Assembly: GCF_000471905.2 (NCBI RefSeq)
Contig: NW_006499799.1
Coordinates: 4,205,951-4,269,950, forward strand
Length of the DNA: 64,000 nt
From: Amborella trichopoda
Lineage: Eukaryota; Streptophyta; Magnoliopsida; Amborellales; Amborellaceae
Reading direction: 5' to 3'
The notes under the pieces were generated by a model, which made no database searches, was not told the DNA's origin, and saw only the letters and a list, made by a program, of their open reading frames with translations. The position numbers and the translations under genes are program-made. Shown here in pieces: positions 40,301-55,300 of the stretch (its first letter is position 1; each line of letters begins with the position of its first letter).

Positions 40301-43300
40301 AAATATTGTGAAATTGTTTTTTATAAGATTTTCTTAGCTCGTTATCCTTGACAGGATGGGAAAGTCTTGCCTAGTGGACCTATGGTCATTTCGCCTGATG
40401 GATTATTACCCTCCTTGTATCGGGAAGGTAACATGCACAAGTAATAGCATTAAGTGGACATGTTTAGCAGTAGCTACATGTGCATTTGGCCCTTTTTTTT
40501 TAATTTGTTCGAAGTATGATGCTGGTATACATGTGAATTGCTTGCTACCAAACTTCAAGTTTTTTATTCCTGAAACATGATCTTAAAACTTTGATTTGCA
40601 CGCTTAAATTGATACCAATTGTTTTCTGATTTACGTCTAGAGCATTGTGGATTTATAACAATATTCACGCTTCTCCCTCTAGTCTCTTGCCTCCAATAAA
40701 GCCTCCATCATCGTAGAGGAAATGGTCGTCTCTTGGGGCCGCAGAATCTAGAATCCTTCTTTCAGATGACATCAAACAAAGGAGGAAGTAGCCAATTCTT
40801 AACCCTCTTGGCTTCTCTTCATTCCAACTTCATAGCTCTATCAGGGAGGGACTCTCTGGTTTGGACCCTCTCCCCTTCGTGCTCATTTTTGGTGGCCTCT
40901 TTCTACAAAAAAATAATTCAGCCACCCACTTTCCCACTCAACCCCGTCTCAGTACTTTCAAAGGTTTTGTCCACCATTGCCCCGCCTAAAGTGCAATCAT
41001 TCAATTGGATTGCTTGCTCCCAAAGAGTTCTCACAGTGGACCAGCTTCAAAGGAAAGGGGTCTCGACCCCCAACAGGTGCACATTGTGTCTTTGTGAAGA
41101 GGAATCGAACCCACACTTGTTTATTCACTGTAGCCTAGCCCACGACCTGTGGATTCTTGTAATCCAGCTGTTTGGCCTCTTATGGGTCACTCCACCCTTT
41201 GTCCCGGCTCTCATCTGTTTGTCTCTTGTCTCTCACTAGCCGAAGGCTGGAAGAATCCTGTGGTAGGCAGCTATCGCAGCCACTATCTGGGTTATTTGGC
41301 TAGAAAGGAACTCCAAGATTTTCCAAGGCCTCAAGAATGAAGTTCCAACACTCTTCCATAAGGTTACTTCCTTAGTAATCTTTTGGGCCTCTTATCATAT
41401 GGCCTTTAACGGGATATCCGCTAACACTTTCCTCAGCCAATGGGAAAACATCCTTAAGCTCCAACCACACAGGGTATCAAGACCCAACAATTGGCTGCCT
41501 CCACTGGAAGGCACCATCACGTTCAACGTCGACGGTTGCTCTCTGGGGAACCCTGACTCAATTGGAGCCGGAGATGTTTATTGAGACCATCGCTGCAATG
41601 TTCTGGCCACCTATTCCGAGCATTTAGGCCTTGAAGATTCTCAGTTCACTGAATCCATGGCTTTGCCCTTGGGCTTAAAAGATTCAACTTTTCTTGGGGA
41701 TCTCAGTTGTTTGTGAAGGGGGATGCCCAAATCATCATTCCGGGGCCTCTGGGAATTCACCACCTCCGTGGTACTTATCCTCAATATTTGCCGAAATTGC
41801 TTACACCGGCAAGGATATGGTCGTCTCATGGAAGCATATCTGGAAGACATCAAATGAGTTCGCAGATCTTTTGTCTTGAGGATGGAGTTAGGGCCCAAGT
41901 AGATGCACTCGCCTAATCACGACTTTCTAGGTTGCTGTATTGTTCAAACTTTAGTTGCTGGTCCATCTCCCTTTTGCTTTGGATCACCGTGGGTGCATTG
42001 TATTTTGATTTGTTTTGTACTTTGCTTGTAATCGGGCGAGTCTATAAGCTCCAATTTTTTGTATAGGGTCATTGTGTACTGACCTATTTTTTCTTCGAGA
42101 GGCCCTGTCTGTGGGTGCTCTCGGGTCTCACTCTTGTTCCCTGATGCTCTTCCAGTAATACAACGTTAACTTTACTCAAAAAAAAAAACAATATTCATGC
42201 TTTGTATAACTCCCATGTTTGATATTTAATCTTATATTAAAATTCGGAAAATTGTTTTAAGAAATAATATCGCAGTCGATGGTACATGTAGATAATTGAT
42301 TCAGGGAAATATGGTCACTTCACTGTCATTTTTACTCTTTAAGACTTCTTGAACTGTCTTTCTTTCTGCTTAAAATCATCTGGCCTAAAACTCCTCATGA
42401 CCAACCTTTAAATTAAGATTCCTGGGGCTCTATTTTGATAGTCTATTTCGCTTCATACGCCCAGACTTTTTATGAATTCGAACTCTACTTAACTGCACAT
42501 AGCTGGTATTATTTTTTTGATCAGTGATGATAATTTATGGAATTGATGAAATTAAAACTTACAAAATTGATGTACGTGTCTACTATGGACAATTTTTGGT
42601 ACGTGCTGGCCTTTATTTGGAACTGTATGTCTTCATTAAGGGCAATACAGATGTGCTGGTTTTTTGTGATGCCTAGTTCCCTTCAAGTATATCATGTTTG
42701 ATTCATTTTCCTTTGGTTTATATGTTCTTTTTATGTGTAACAGATTGCATTAACTAAAATGCAAAAGCCTACTTTGCAAGAATAAATACTTGGCTGAAGG
42801 AATATTATGTGAATATCAGCAACCAAAATTTTAGGCTATAGTTGTTGAGAACAGGCACAAGAGCGGAAGCTTGGGATTGAGCCACAGTTGGAGCACCCTA
42901 CTTTAGCACCTAGGAGTGATGTTTAAGGAGTAGCTTGATATGTTTACCATATGCATATGTGATCGCCCTTTATGTATGTGTGTATGTTGATGTCAATCTG
43001 TGTCTGACACCAGTATACCTCTCAAGCTAAAGAATCTAATTTACATTGCTTTCCAAACATCATATGAGAATCTGCAATGTGTATTCAAACACTCCCATGC
43101 TGTATCAGGGCTTCTACTTGCTGTAACATAACTTAAAATGGACTTTCACTAAAAATGTACCTTAGTGCTCATCCTTAGAATTTGGTTTAGTATTAGAAAG
43201 TTATCCCTTTTTGAAAGCCAATTATATCTTGTGATGCATGTTTAGTTCCTATATTGGGATGCCCAGGGAAGAGAGGGGTGTCTTTATGACATTAGTGAAA

Positions 43301-46300
43301 ATTAGTTCTCAAGAGGGGGATTGTGTTCCCAAGAGTGGAAATGCATGACATACATCGATTGAAGATTCTCACAACTTTGGTAAAGACTAAGGGCTAGAAT
43401 TTCTTTTGGAAAGATTATGCTTACTTCCCAAGTTTGTGTGCTTTTAATCTTATATGATACAAAATACGATCATGTGGTAAGTGTTATTTTATTTTATGTA
43501 TAATATTGATATTATTAAATATGTAGGTCTATGGTGGAGTTCATAGTTGCCGGGATCTCCCAACTTGGGCGGCGATTTCGCTTCGGAATCTCGCTCCGGC
43601 TCTCTAGGAAAGGGGTCCTCAAGGGGTCTCGAGTTTAAAATTTTGGGATCTCGATCTCCACTACTAGGAATCCTGATTCCTTCTGCTAGGGATCTCGGTC
43701 CCGACCTTACCAAGATAACAAACTGATGGTTTTCTTAATTTGTAGCCAGGTAGCAACACAAGTGTACTTCTAATATAGTTGGATTGCTTGCTATAAATAA
43801 AGAGGTCCATACCTTAAAGAGTACACATAGTCCTAGACTATTCATACTCTTTAAGGTTTTGTACAAGATCTCCAAAAGGTTGGGATCAAGATCCTAAAAG
43901 GTTGGGATCATGATCCTGAAAAGTTGGGATCTTGGTCCCCAACATTAGCGATCTGGATCTCAAATGTATACATTGTACGGATGATGCTTCCAACCATAAG
44001 GATCTCCTAGCATTTCACGATCCCTCACTTCCAATCCAGTTTTCACTCTCGGTTCTACTCCTAATCCCAACAAACATGGTGGAGGCAACGTGGGAACAAA
44101 ACCAAGCACTTCCAAAAGATGAACATCTACATTTTGAACTTGGCATGTTTAGTGTTCCTTTGAAATGGCGATTTTGTTGTAAGCCTCATACTTAACATTT
44201 AATTTATCATTTTTAGTATCAACGACATGCATACTCTAAGAGGTTCGTACAATAAGAGAAATAGGCTTTAGCAAAAGAAATCAAACAATCTAGTCTAGTA
44301 AGTGCATGAGGTTGAAGGAGCACTTTCAAGAATTCCATCAATTTGACCCCATTGCTATAGAAGATGTTGAGGGATTTCAGTAAGTGGTTGATTGATTTTA
44401 GGCATGGTTTCAAAAAACGCTAGGCGGCCCCTAGTGCCCAGTGCCCAGACAGGCGCCCAGAACCTTGGGCGCCCTGTTGTACAAGTTATATAGATATGTG
44501 GTTTATATACATATATTTGTGTCAATTTTAGAATTTATTCCATTTGAAGATATTGTAACATATTTTTTTATATACAAACATATGACAGAAAGCACTTTGA
44601 GAATAAACTTGTTCAAAATTTCAAAATTCAAACCATACAAAATTTAGAAGCCTAATAGCATATGTATTAGTAATAGTCTCCAACTCTCCATATTTCATAA
44701 TAAGTGAAAATGTTTAAGAAGCTTCTTCAAACCACAAAAAATACTTTTGATTCTCAGAAACAGGTATAGCCAAGAGATTGAGGGATTATGGAATTTTCTT
44801 TTAACTTTGGGGGTTAAAAATAACCCCCATAACCTATTTAAACCTTTTTGATGGTCAAAATTATCCTATTTTCCCTTTTGGGTATTTTGCTTTTAAAAAA
44901 AAGCCGACATCCCTGGGCGCCCGCCTGGGTGCCTGCCTAGCCCGCTTGGGCGCCCGCCCAGGTACATCCGCATGTGTAGGGCCGCTTGGGTCCGGGAGTG
45001 TGGTATTTTGGTCCAGGCTGCCTAGGCATCGGGCGGATCGTTTTTTAAAACAATGATTCCAGAGAAGAATCACCTACAGACTTAGGGTAAGTACTATATA
45101 TGTATGATGCCTGATACAACATGTTGGTTTCATACCGTCGACATTGATACTGTCACTAGATAATGCTAGGATCCTTGTAAGTATAAATAGACATAATTAT
45201 AAAAAAAAAAGTGAAAAGTTTAACATTTTACCTTATGATATGTTATATACGTAGCCGACCCCAAATAGTTGAAATAAGGCTCAAATGATGATGTTATTTA
45301 TATGTATATCACTATGTTGGATACATATGTTTCTACATATCACAGGCTGTAATATGTAAAATTTATGGATTTGTTAGATATGATACTTGTAAGTGTATCT
45401 ATATCCTGAATTTAAGGAACTGCTGAGGCATATCAGAATTTCCCGTACATGTGCCTGTATCTTGGTATCTTAGCTAGGTCAAGTTTGTCATAGAGGAGGG
45501 AGAGTAGTAGATAAAGAGGAGGAAGCTGATTTGAAGGAGACAAAGAACACATTCATGTTAAAGAACTAGTTGATTCATTGTTAGGAGTGGGCAAGGTGAC
45601 CAGAGGTGGCCTTTTTGTTTTTAATCTGAGATGCAACTTTGTTTGGGGGAGGTCATATGACCCTCAGAGCGTCCTTTTTTTTTTTGCAATTTGAGATATA
45701 TGTTATATGTTGCTCTGCTCGTCACTACTTCAATACTTTTATTTGTGGTCTGTAATTGATGGACTTGTCAAATGCCATAATAGAGCCATGTGGCTAATGG
45801 TCAGGCCAGTGTGGTTTTTGAATCTCGGCGTGTGTTAATTGTTGGATATTGGATCGTTGCTTGGCCGGATAGCCCAAAGTCTCGATAGTTAGCTCTAGAT
45901 CTTCCGGTCGAAAAACGTCGATGAAGACGTATAGGTGCACTATTACGTGGTGGGGATTGCTTTGTATGTAATTCAGTAATTTCAATCTCACTGATTCATA
46001 CTCAAACAGGTTCACGCATCCTGTTGATACTATTTTCAACATTAAAGTAACATTATAAAAATCTGACATTTTGTAAAAAGGTTGCAAGAAGGGGGTTTTC
46101 CATGACATTTTTCAAAAAGTATGGAACGGGGTTTTCCCTAAAACCCCTCACTCACCCTGCCACTGAGGCAAGGCCCCTCTGGCCCCACAGGCGCCGCCTC
46201 CTGCTTTTGAAATCATTGGCCTATTTCTGCTAACCGTAGGTGGTATTCCTCCATTCTAGTGTGGATGCAGGCAGGCCTATATATCTTGGTTTTGTAGGCT

Positions 46301-49300
46301 CCTTAGTAGCGCTTTTTGTACTATTATCTATCAACCCTTACATGGCTTGTCTTGTTCTTAAAGGCTATAGTTAAGATTGTGTCATGGATAATGCGCAAAC
46401 TTTTGCAACAGTTGCTAAGTTCACCAGTTTTTGAGTCCTTCTAAATGTGTAACTGCTTGGAAGCGGGATTTACACCACATGAACGTGAAGAATTTCTTGC
46501 GAAATGGAATTATATGCAACCCCTGCCTTGGTATGTTATTGATTTGGACCTCGTGTGCCATAATAAAACAACCCTTTAATGGTCTCAAAAGAGTCATAAG
46601 AGCTGGCTTTTATTTTATATATTCACAGTGCTAAAGGGGTGGGGTGCCAACTAAGATGATGCAGCAAGAATCATTGAAAGCAAGAAAATCTTGATACATG
46701 GGGAGTGGGTCAAGAAACTCTTGCAGCTATTGGATCTCTAATTTGGGACTATCAAGCTTGCTGTTATACTACTTTGATGCATATAGATTGAAGTGGGAAA
46801 ATCTCAAAAGAGGGAGAGTGTAACAACCAGCAATTGAGCATCACAACTTTAGAACTCAAAAGTTACATTCCAACTTCAATAGAATTTCTTAACCCCCTCA
46901 CATTGGGCATATAATAGTCTATTTATAAGCATATGAAACAACTTGAGATCTAAGTAAACAATTTAAGACTCTAAAATACCCATAGTGATCAGTAAATACC
47001 AAAAAAGCTCTAATTAATCCTAAAATTCGTCACTATTTCAGGCATGCATTTTATACTAAGATTTGAGGCCAAAAACAGTAAAATTATGAAAAAAACCTCG
47101 GATAGCTTTTGTAAATAACTGAGATCTTCGAAATGTAACTTGAAGCACCATGATAAGACCTGCGAGGGAAAAGTTATGATTCGTCATATGATCACTGCAC
47201 ATCTTTCTATTCCAGGATTACTCTATCCTTCTCTAGTAGTAATACTTGTGGTCTGATAGATCTGACCACATGTTTGAAGCATGGAGTTTGTAACCTAGTG
47301 GGTTCTTGAACCCTGTAAGCTTCAAGTCACCTGTGTTTGATAACCATGCATGCATGTTGCAATCACAGTTGGAATATGCATGAAGGTCCTCATGTTGCAA
47401 TTGCAGTTGAGATTGCTTCATGTCAAGGTATTAATGAATCTACTATAGTAACCGATCATAGTGTTGTTTAACCTAAATAATGTATTAAGGTTTTCATTAG
47501 AATTACCTTTTTTTTTATCCTTTTTGCTCCGAATTTGAGAACATTGGGACTTCTTTGCATGAAGTTTGTAGGTGGGCTTGAAGTGTGTGCATGTGGGGTC
47601 TGTTCTTTCATTTTGAGTTCTGCTTGACTTGTAATTCCAATATAGACATGTCATAATTTATGTTATCTGCACCGGCTGATTGTTTGTGTTAGTGTGCATG
47701 GACATGTGAACACATGCACTGTGTTTGAATGCATATTACATATTAAAGGGCTGGCCAGTAAATTCTGCTTTTGCTAACATTTGGTCAATCTCTGCCACGT
47801 GTCCTGTATTACATGACCTCCTGATACATTTTCACCTTTTTTGCAGTCATACGAAGAGCACCTCATGAATTCAAGATTGCATGTTTGGAGGTAAGCAAAG
47901 ACATAAATGATTCACATGAACATGACTCAAATTTTTGTTGAGACAACCCGATGTGACAATAAATCAATTCTTCCAGGTTGACTTAGCTTATATCCTTTTC
48001 TCTTGGTCACCAAATTATCCACTTTTATAAAATTGCAGTTAGTTTTCGTGTTAGCTATGAGTGTTTTTTTTCTTTCTTTGGCTCGGAAGTACGTGTTCTT
48101 TTCATGTTCTGCCAGAAAACATGCTTGGCTCACATGTGACTTGTTAAGGGTTCATCATGGTTCTAGGATATTGCTAAAACTGGTATGTGGTTTCTTTCTA
48201 TAGGATGTCAGCTGTGAGACAACTCATTCATATTACAAATCTTACTAGAACTACTCGTTCTTTATTAGAAGCCTGCGATTTTGTTTTTGATGCAGCAAGT
48301 AGAGGAAAATGCTTCTTAATAGTAGGTACAATAGACAAAGCAGCTGATTCAGTAGCATCAGCTGCAATGAAGGTTCGGTGTCACTATGTCAATAAAAAAT
48401 GGCTTGGTGATATATCAACAAATTGGTCTACTATAGAAGAAGACTTCATAAGTTCAGGGACTTGAGAGCAAAACAAAAGATGGGTTATTTAATCGTCCCC
48501 CGAAAAGAGATGCGGCAATGTTGAAGAGACAATTATCTCACTTGCAGAAATATCTGGGCGAGATCAAATATATGATAGGGTTTCCCGATATTGTAATCAT
48601 CATTGATCCATGAGAAGAATATATAGTTATTAGAGAATGCCTCACTTTGGGTATTCCAACGATTTGTTTAATTGTGATCTGGATCTTGCAGATATTGCGA
48701 TTCCAGCCAAAGATGACGCTATAGCTTCAATCCAATAGATTCTTAGCAAATTAGTATTGGCAATGTAACAGATGATCAAACGTACAAGAATATAAAAATA
48801 CTAAAAAAAATGTTAAACAAATAGTAAGTAAAGCAAAACTTAAGGCATATTATAAGTTTTATAGTAAACTAAGAATAAGAAAAGGTAAAATATATGTATT
48901 CAAATTAGCAAAAATGGGAAACATCTTAACAATCTAGACTATATTAAAAGCATTATGAGTGATGATCAAAAGGTCTTGGTGAACGATGAAGAGGTCAACG
49001 AAAGGTGGAGAGTTTATTTTAAAAATTATTAAATGACAAACACAATGGGAACACAACGGTAGAAAGAACCATTGGCATAAATGAGGGAGGATGTCATAAA
49101 TATATTTGTAGGATTAGGATATCAGAAGTGAAAAAAGCTTTGAAGAGTATGAAGATAGGAAAGACTTCAGGATCAGATGGTATCCTGATAGAGGTTTGGA
49201 GGTACATTGGGGAGATCGGCATTGACTGGCTGACCAAGCTGTTCAACAAATAGTTAAGAACAAATAAAATACGGACGAATGGAGAAAAAGTACTGTGATA

Positions 49301-52300
49301 CTTATTTACAAGAACAAAAGAGACATACAGAATTGTGCAAACTATCGAATGATCAAACTTACAAGCCACACTATGAAGTTGTGGGAGAGAGTGATTGAGC
49401 AATGATTGAAGTATGAAATGAGTGTATCAGAATATCAATTTGGTTTTATGCCAGGGAAGTCAACAATTGAGCCTATTTTCCTACTGATGCAACTGATTAA
49501 GAAGATTGGACAAATGGAAAAGAACTTCACATGGTCTTTATTGATCCAGAAAAAGTTTATGATAGAGTACTTCAAAATTTAATTTGGCGGGTGTTGGAAA
49601 AGAAAAGAGTCACCAAATACTATGTCTACTTGGTGAGAGATATGTATGAAGGAGCACTAACTTTTGTGCGAACAACTAGTGGATAGACGAGTGAGTTTTC
49701 AGTGACAATGTAAACACATTAGAGGTCAGCGTTGAGACCATACCTTTTTATCTTAGTTATGGACGACTTAACTAAACACCTACAAGATGCGGTACAGTGG
49801 TACGTGTTGTTTGTGGATGACATAGTTTTGATCGATGAGACCCGAAGCAACATCGGCAAAGTTAGAACTTTGGAGGGACGATTTAGAATCTAAAGATTTT
49901 AAAACTAGCCGAACGAAGACGGATTACATGAAACACAAATTTAGTAATAATAGGTGTAAAGATGAGGAAATAATTAAGATTGACTGCCAAGAAATACCAA
50001 AACGAGCACACTTTTGATATCTTGGATCAATAATCCAGAAAAATAAAGAGATTGACGAAGATGTCGCACATAAAATAAGAGTTGGGTGGGTGAGTGGAGA
50101 AATGGAGAGATTGAGGAAGATGTCGCACATAAAATAAGAGTTGGGTGGGTGAAGTGGAAATGTGCGACTGGAGTTTTATTTGATCGTCACATACCAATGA
50201 AGCTGAAAAATAAGTTCTATATATGACATCGATGAAACAAGCTTTGTTTTATGGGGCAAAATGTTGGGCGGTGAAAAATCAAGATTCCCATAGGATGAAT
50301 GTAGCTAAGATGAGGACGTTGAGATAGATGAGTGGCAAGACAAAAAAGGATAAAATTTGAAATTAATACATTGTAGAGAGCTTAGGTGTGGCTCCAATAG
50401 GCAATAGGATGAGAGAAAGGAGAATTAGGTGGGCTGGCCATGTGCAGTGTAGACCTAGTACAACAACTGTTAAGAGGTACAAGTTCGTTCAAGTCAAAGA
50501 GTAAAAAACGCCTAGGGGTTGGCCTCAAAGGACATGGTTAGAAGTAGCAAGAAAAGATATGGCCTCACTGAGGGTATGGCCCATAAGAGAGCAGAATGAC
50601 GAACCGGGATATGTGTAGCCGACCCTAAATAGTTGAAAAAAGGCTATGATGATGATGATGACTATCGGAAAAAAGGAAGTCAATGATTAAAAATAAGTCA
50701 ATTATGATAAGATAAGTCAATTATTTCGGTAAATGAGGAATTTATTGAATCGGTTACTATTCCTAAATCTGGAAAAAGAGATTCAAATCGATAGTCATGA
50801 TATCTAATTACTTATTACTCGGTATCTGAAATGTACTTTACGATTAAAGTAAAGTCAAAGCAAAGTCAACGCGAAAGTAAGATCGTCTAGAAAGAGATGA
50901 TTGAATCAAAATATTCCTTGTTAACTTAGTTTCATTTCTATCTGTGATAATATGAATGTTTCATCAACAAACTAAAAGGGATATATGATCTATCTGGTGT
51001 GGAAGTAGGCTAACGTTTCTATTGGCAAATTAGAGGTTTTCATGTCCATGCCCAAGTAATTATCACTTCTTTGCTACTTATTAGGCTCAACCCATATTGC
51101 GGGAACATTGGGGGTAAGGCCATGGTCCCACCTTGGGAACTCGATCCCACTGTTCCTCTAAGGGATGTTAGAGGGAGCTGGTTTAGAGAAATATAGATCT
51201 TACTCTCTACAAAATGGGATCTTGAGATACAAGTTTGTAGGATTCCTTCAGGGAGAGGAGCTATATTATTAATTGAACTATTGCTCCTCTCCTTGGTATT
51301 AGAGCGTTATTTCTTTAGAGTTGTGGTGCTTATCACATCGTGGTATACTTGTATTATGGCATTAAAGATATACAGTTTAATATTATAATGAGCTAATTTA
51401 TGATATTATTAATTGTATTAATGTAGTAAATTAGAGTGCTATAACAAATGCACTAGTAATGAACTAAGGTGTATCATAATGGATCAAGAAGGCATTAGCT
51501 GGATCCTAATTTTATCATAATCTATTAACTGAAATCGTTTATGTATAGTGAAGCTTAGACCCTCCAAGTCAAAACCTCGATCCTAATGACATGGGATCTC
51601 ACTCCCAAGTATCCTAGGATGGAGCTCCTTAACTTGTTGAATGTATGGACATAAATCTTAAAATCCCATGGAGCTTCCACCCTATATAGCCGGTTCGGTG
51701 TTACCCAAACCCATCCCGCTCTGGAACTTGCTTCCGCCTCCAACAACTGTGGTTCAACCACTATAGTTGTTTGGAAACCACAAATTATTCCAACTGACCG
51801 TCATTTGAAATTTTGAATATGTAAGTCATTCGAGACTTGACTAAAACTCAGATTGGAGAAGAAGAATATGGTCCCTGGGATTCCTTATTGGAACTAAATT
51901 CCTATCTATTTTTGTTTCTAATTGGTTAGGTGCTCTTTTACCTCCGAAAATCATAGAGTTATCGCATGGGGAGTTGGCTGCACCTACAAATGATATAAAT
52001 ATTATTGTTGTTTTAGCTTTATAGTGCAGGTACAAGTAAGAAAGGATTGGCTTATTTTGGTAAATATATTCAACCAACTCCAATACTTTTGCCGATTAAT
52101 ATCTTAGACGATTTCACAAAATATTTGGGAATATATTGGATGATGAATTAGTAGTTATTCTTGTTTCTTTAGTCCTTCATTGATTCCTATATTTGTGATT
52201 TTCCTTGGATTATTCACAAGCTAGATTCTAGCTTCGATTTTGCAACTTTAGCTGCGGCTCTAGATTTTTTTGCTATTCATCTATCGCACAATTGGATCAC

Positions 52301-55300
52301 TCATTCCTTGTCTGCTCTTTCCCTCTGCTTTCATTCTTTGTTGCACCATAGCCAGGCAGCAGTAATAGTAAGGAATAGAAAATTTTTGTATTGTAAATAA
52401 AAGTTATTACTATTGGAATAATGCTATTGATTGGAATTTGATACATTCCCGTCAATAACATTGGTAGATTAGGTGAAGATATGGAAAAAGAGGGATTTAA
52501 ACCCTTGTAAACATAAGCTTATGTAGCAGTTTCAATGCTATGCCTTGAACCACTCGGCCATCTTTCTAATGAAATCTTATGATCATGGCCCAGGAACCAA
52601 GTGAAATGTGAGTCACTCATGCTATTGCAGTAGAAGTCCGACTAATATATTATTGTTCTTTTGAAACTGTTGATTGTGGTTTAAGAGTAGAAGAGATTAC
52701 ATGATACAAAAATGCACACTCCTTGACTATAAGCCAAATACGATTTTGTGCAAAACCAAAAAAGAACTATATTTTCAAATCCAATAAGTTGGTTGAGATC
52801 AAATAAATATAATAGAAAATCCTAGTAGCAGCAATTATGGTGATGCTAAAGAAGCTCCTTGTTTAGTTAGAGTGTCGGCCACTTGGTTGGCTTCCGTCCA
52901 GATATGAGTCAATGAGACCTGTATATGCCTGCAAATATCGGAAATCTCATAAAAAATGGTCCAAAGTCTCCATGGTGGAGTTACCTCTCTGGAGGCTTAG
53001 GAAATAACATTTTTGGAGTCCCCCTCTACGACCAATACAGTGCTCCATTTGGGATTAAAGCTTCTGGGACCTTCCACGAGGCCATGGGCTTCTGCCAAGG
53101 TGGAATCCACAAAACCAATTTGGGAAGAGAAGGTAAGAAGGGAAGGGCCCGAATAGTTTTTAAAGATAACCCCCAATGCCCGCTTGGCCCAAGTTGCCAA
53201 GGGCGCATCCATCAAAGTTGAGTTTAGTCTGGCCTTGGTTCAAGGCTTTCCAGAGAGAGGAATGAGTGACCTGCCTAGGTCGATGATGAAGATGGTGGGG
53301 CAATTGAGAAAAAAGTCAAAAGCCGAGAAGAGCTTGAATTGGTTATGGTTGGTGGCCCTAAAGATTACCAAAACACTTGATGGTTTGTGGTACTTTAAGA
53401 GAGTGATTATGCTTCCCTTGGAAAATCCTATTGTTACGGTCCTTCTAGATTGACCAAAGGATGGCCGCAAAGATACTTTCCGGAGCATTGTGCCTGATTT
53501 GGGCCAGGGAAGATATGATGCTTGCTGGAAGAGCTGGGGAACTGAAGTTGGTGTGACCCATGACCAGCCAAATAGATGAAGCAAGTGCTCCCATAGAAGA
53601 CTAGGAAATAGGCAGCCTACAAATAGGTGAGAGTTGGTTTCTTCCTCCAATAGGCATATCACGCATCGATTGGGGATTTGTAGCACTTTTTGTAATTGAT
53701 CTACTGTAAGGGCTCTTTCCTACCGGCTAATCCAAAGGAAGACCTGCAACTGTGGAGGAATAAAATTTGATCCATGCTTTGGCTATGGTTGCCAATTTTG
53801 TGGAAATAATGGGAGGTGGCTGGATTAGGTGATTGTAGAAGGAAGATATAGAGAAATTTCATGAGGGATCTAGGATACAGAGAAATTTCATGAGGGATCT
53901 AGGTTCCAAATGGTTTTGTCCTCACCGAGGATGGAATGAGAGGAGTGAATAAGGGAAGAGAGTTAAATTAAGGCAGGGATTTCTTCGTCTCCAAGGGCTC
54001 TGCGGAAGTCAGGGTTTCAAGATCTAAGGGTTTGGGAAGGCTAATAAAGGTCTGTAATGGAAGCGCATGGTCCCTAGCCAAATTGAAGAGGGTGGAAAAG
54101 AAAAGGGAGGGGGGGGGGTGCCCTACCTAGAGGTCAGTCGAAAACCTAATTTTCGTCCCATTCCTGGGGTGAAAGCGGATGAGAGAAATGAATAACAGGA
54201 GGCAACGTTGCATAGATTTCCAGGCAGCCGATGCGTCATGGGGAGATCTTGAGGGGAGAGACCAGGGACGGGAGAGGAGGCGGTATTTGTGGCTGAGAAT
54301 GTTGTGCCAAAGTTGATCCCATGAGAGTGCGAGTGTCCACCACTACTTTCCCAAGAGGGCAAGGTTGTGTTTCTAGATGCTACGAATCCCCAAGGCCCCT
54401 GTGGCTTTGGGTTGACAAACTGAATTCCACGATATGAGATGGAATTTCTTGTTTCTGCCATCCCATGACCATAGGAAATTTCGCATGAGACGTTCTAGGA
54501 GCTGACCCATTGATATTGAGATGTGAAGAGGGACATCTGAAAAATGGGGACATTGAAGAGGGTGGTTCTCCCCTCGGGAGAGAGGTAGTGACTCTTCCAG
54601 GTGGCCAGTTTGCTTTGTTAAACACTTTGCCTGCAATGGCAAAGAGAAAGGGGAGAGGGGGTCTCCTCGTCTGAGGCCCCTAAAGGAAGGGAAGAATCCC
54701 CAAGGGGAGCCATTGATAAGAATGGAAAAGTGGGATGAAGGATATACACCCTTGGATCCATTTTCTCCATCTGACCCCAAACCCGGTCCTATGCATGGTC
54801 TCATCAAGGATGTCCCAGTTGACATGGTGGTATGCCTTTTCCTAATTGAGTTTGCTGACAAGACTGGGGGATTTGGACAAGGTTATTGAGTGGATTCATT
54901 TGTGGGCTATGAGGGCTCCATCTAGAATCTGATGATCTTGAACAAAGGCACTGTGAATAGGGGAGATTACCGAGTTCGAGACCGATTTAAGCCTTGAGGC
55001 TAAGACTTTGGAAAGAATTTTATATGAATTGTTGATTAGGGTAATTAGTCTAAAGTCTTTGAGATCTTCAACACCTTGGGAATGAGAGTTAGGAAGGTGG
55101 CATTCATGCCCTTGTGAATGATTCCATGGCCATGGAATTTGGCCAAGAAGGACAGAAGATTGGGGCGGAGAAGATTCTAGAAGTGCTTAAGCAGGGTCAC
55201 CGAGAAACCATCATGGCCATGGGAGCGTTCTTGCCCAAGATCGTTAATCGATGAGAGGATTTCAGCCTCTGAAAACGGCCTCTCAAGCCAGGCTGCTTGA

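Noticed and set aside
45794-46108. 104-codon minus-strand open frame in intron 6
   Set aside because: No family signature, no neighbouring element structure; probably chance.
48187-48465. 92-codon open frame considered as a real nuclear gene
   Set aside because: It is the middle of plastid rps2 without its start, followed by stops and frameshifts and adjoining other plastid relics.
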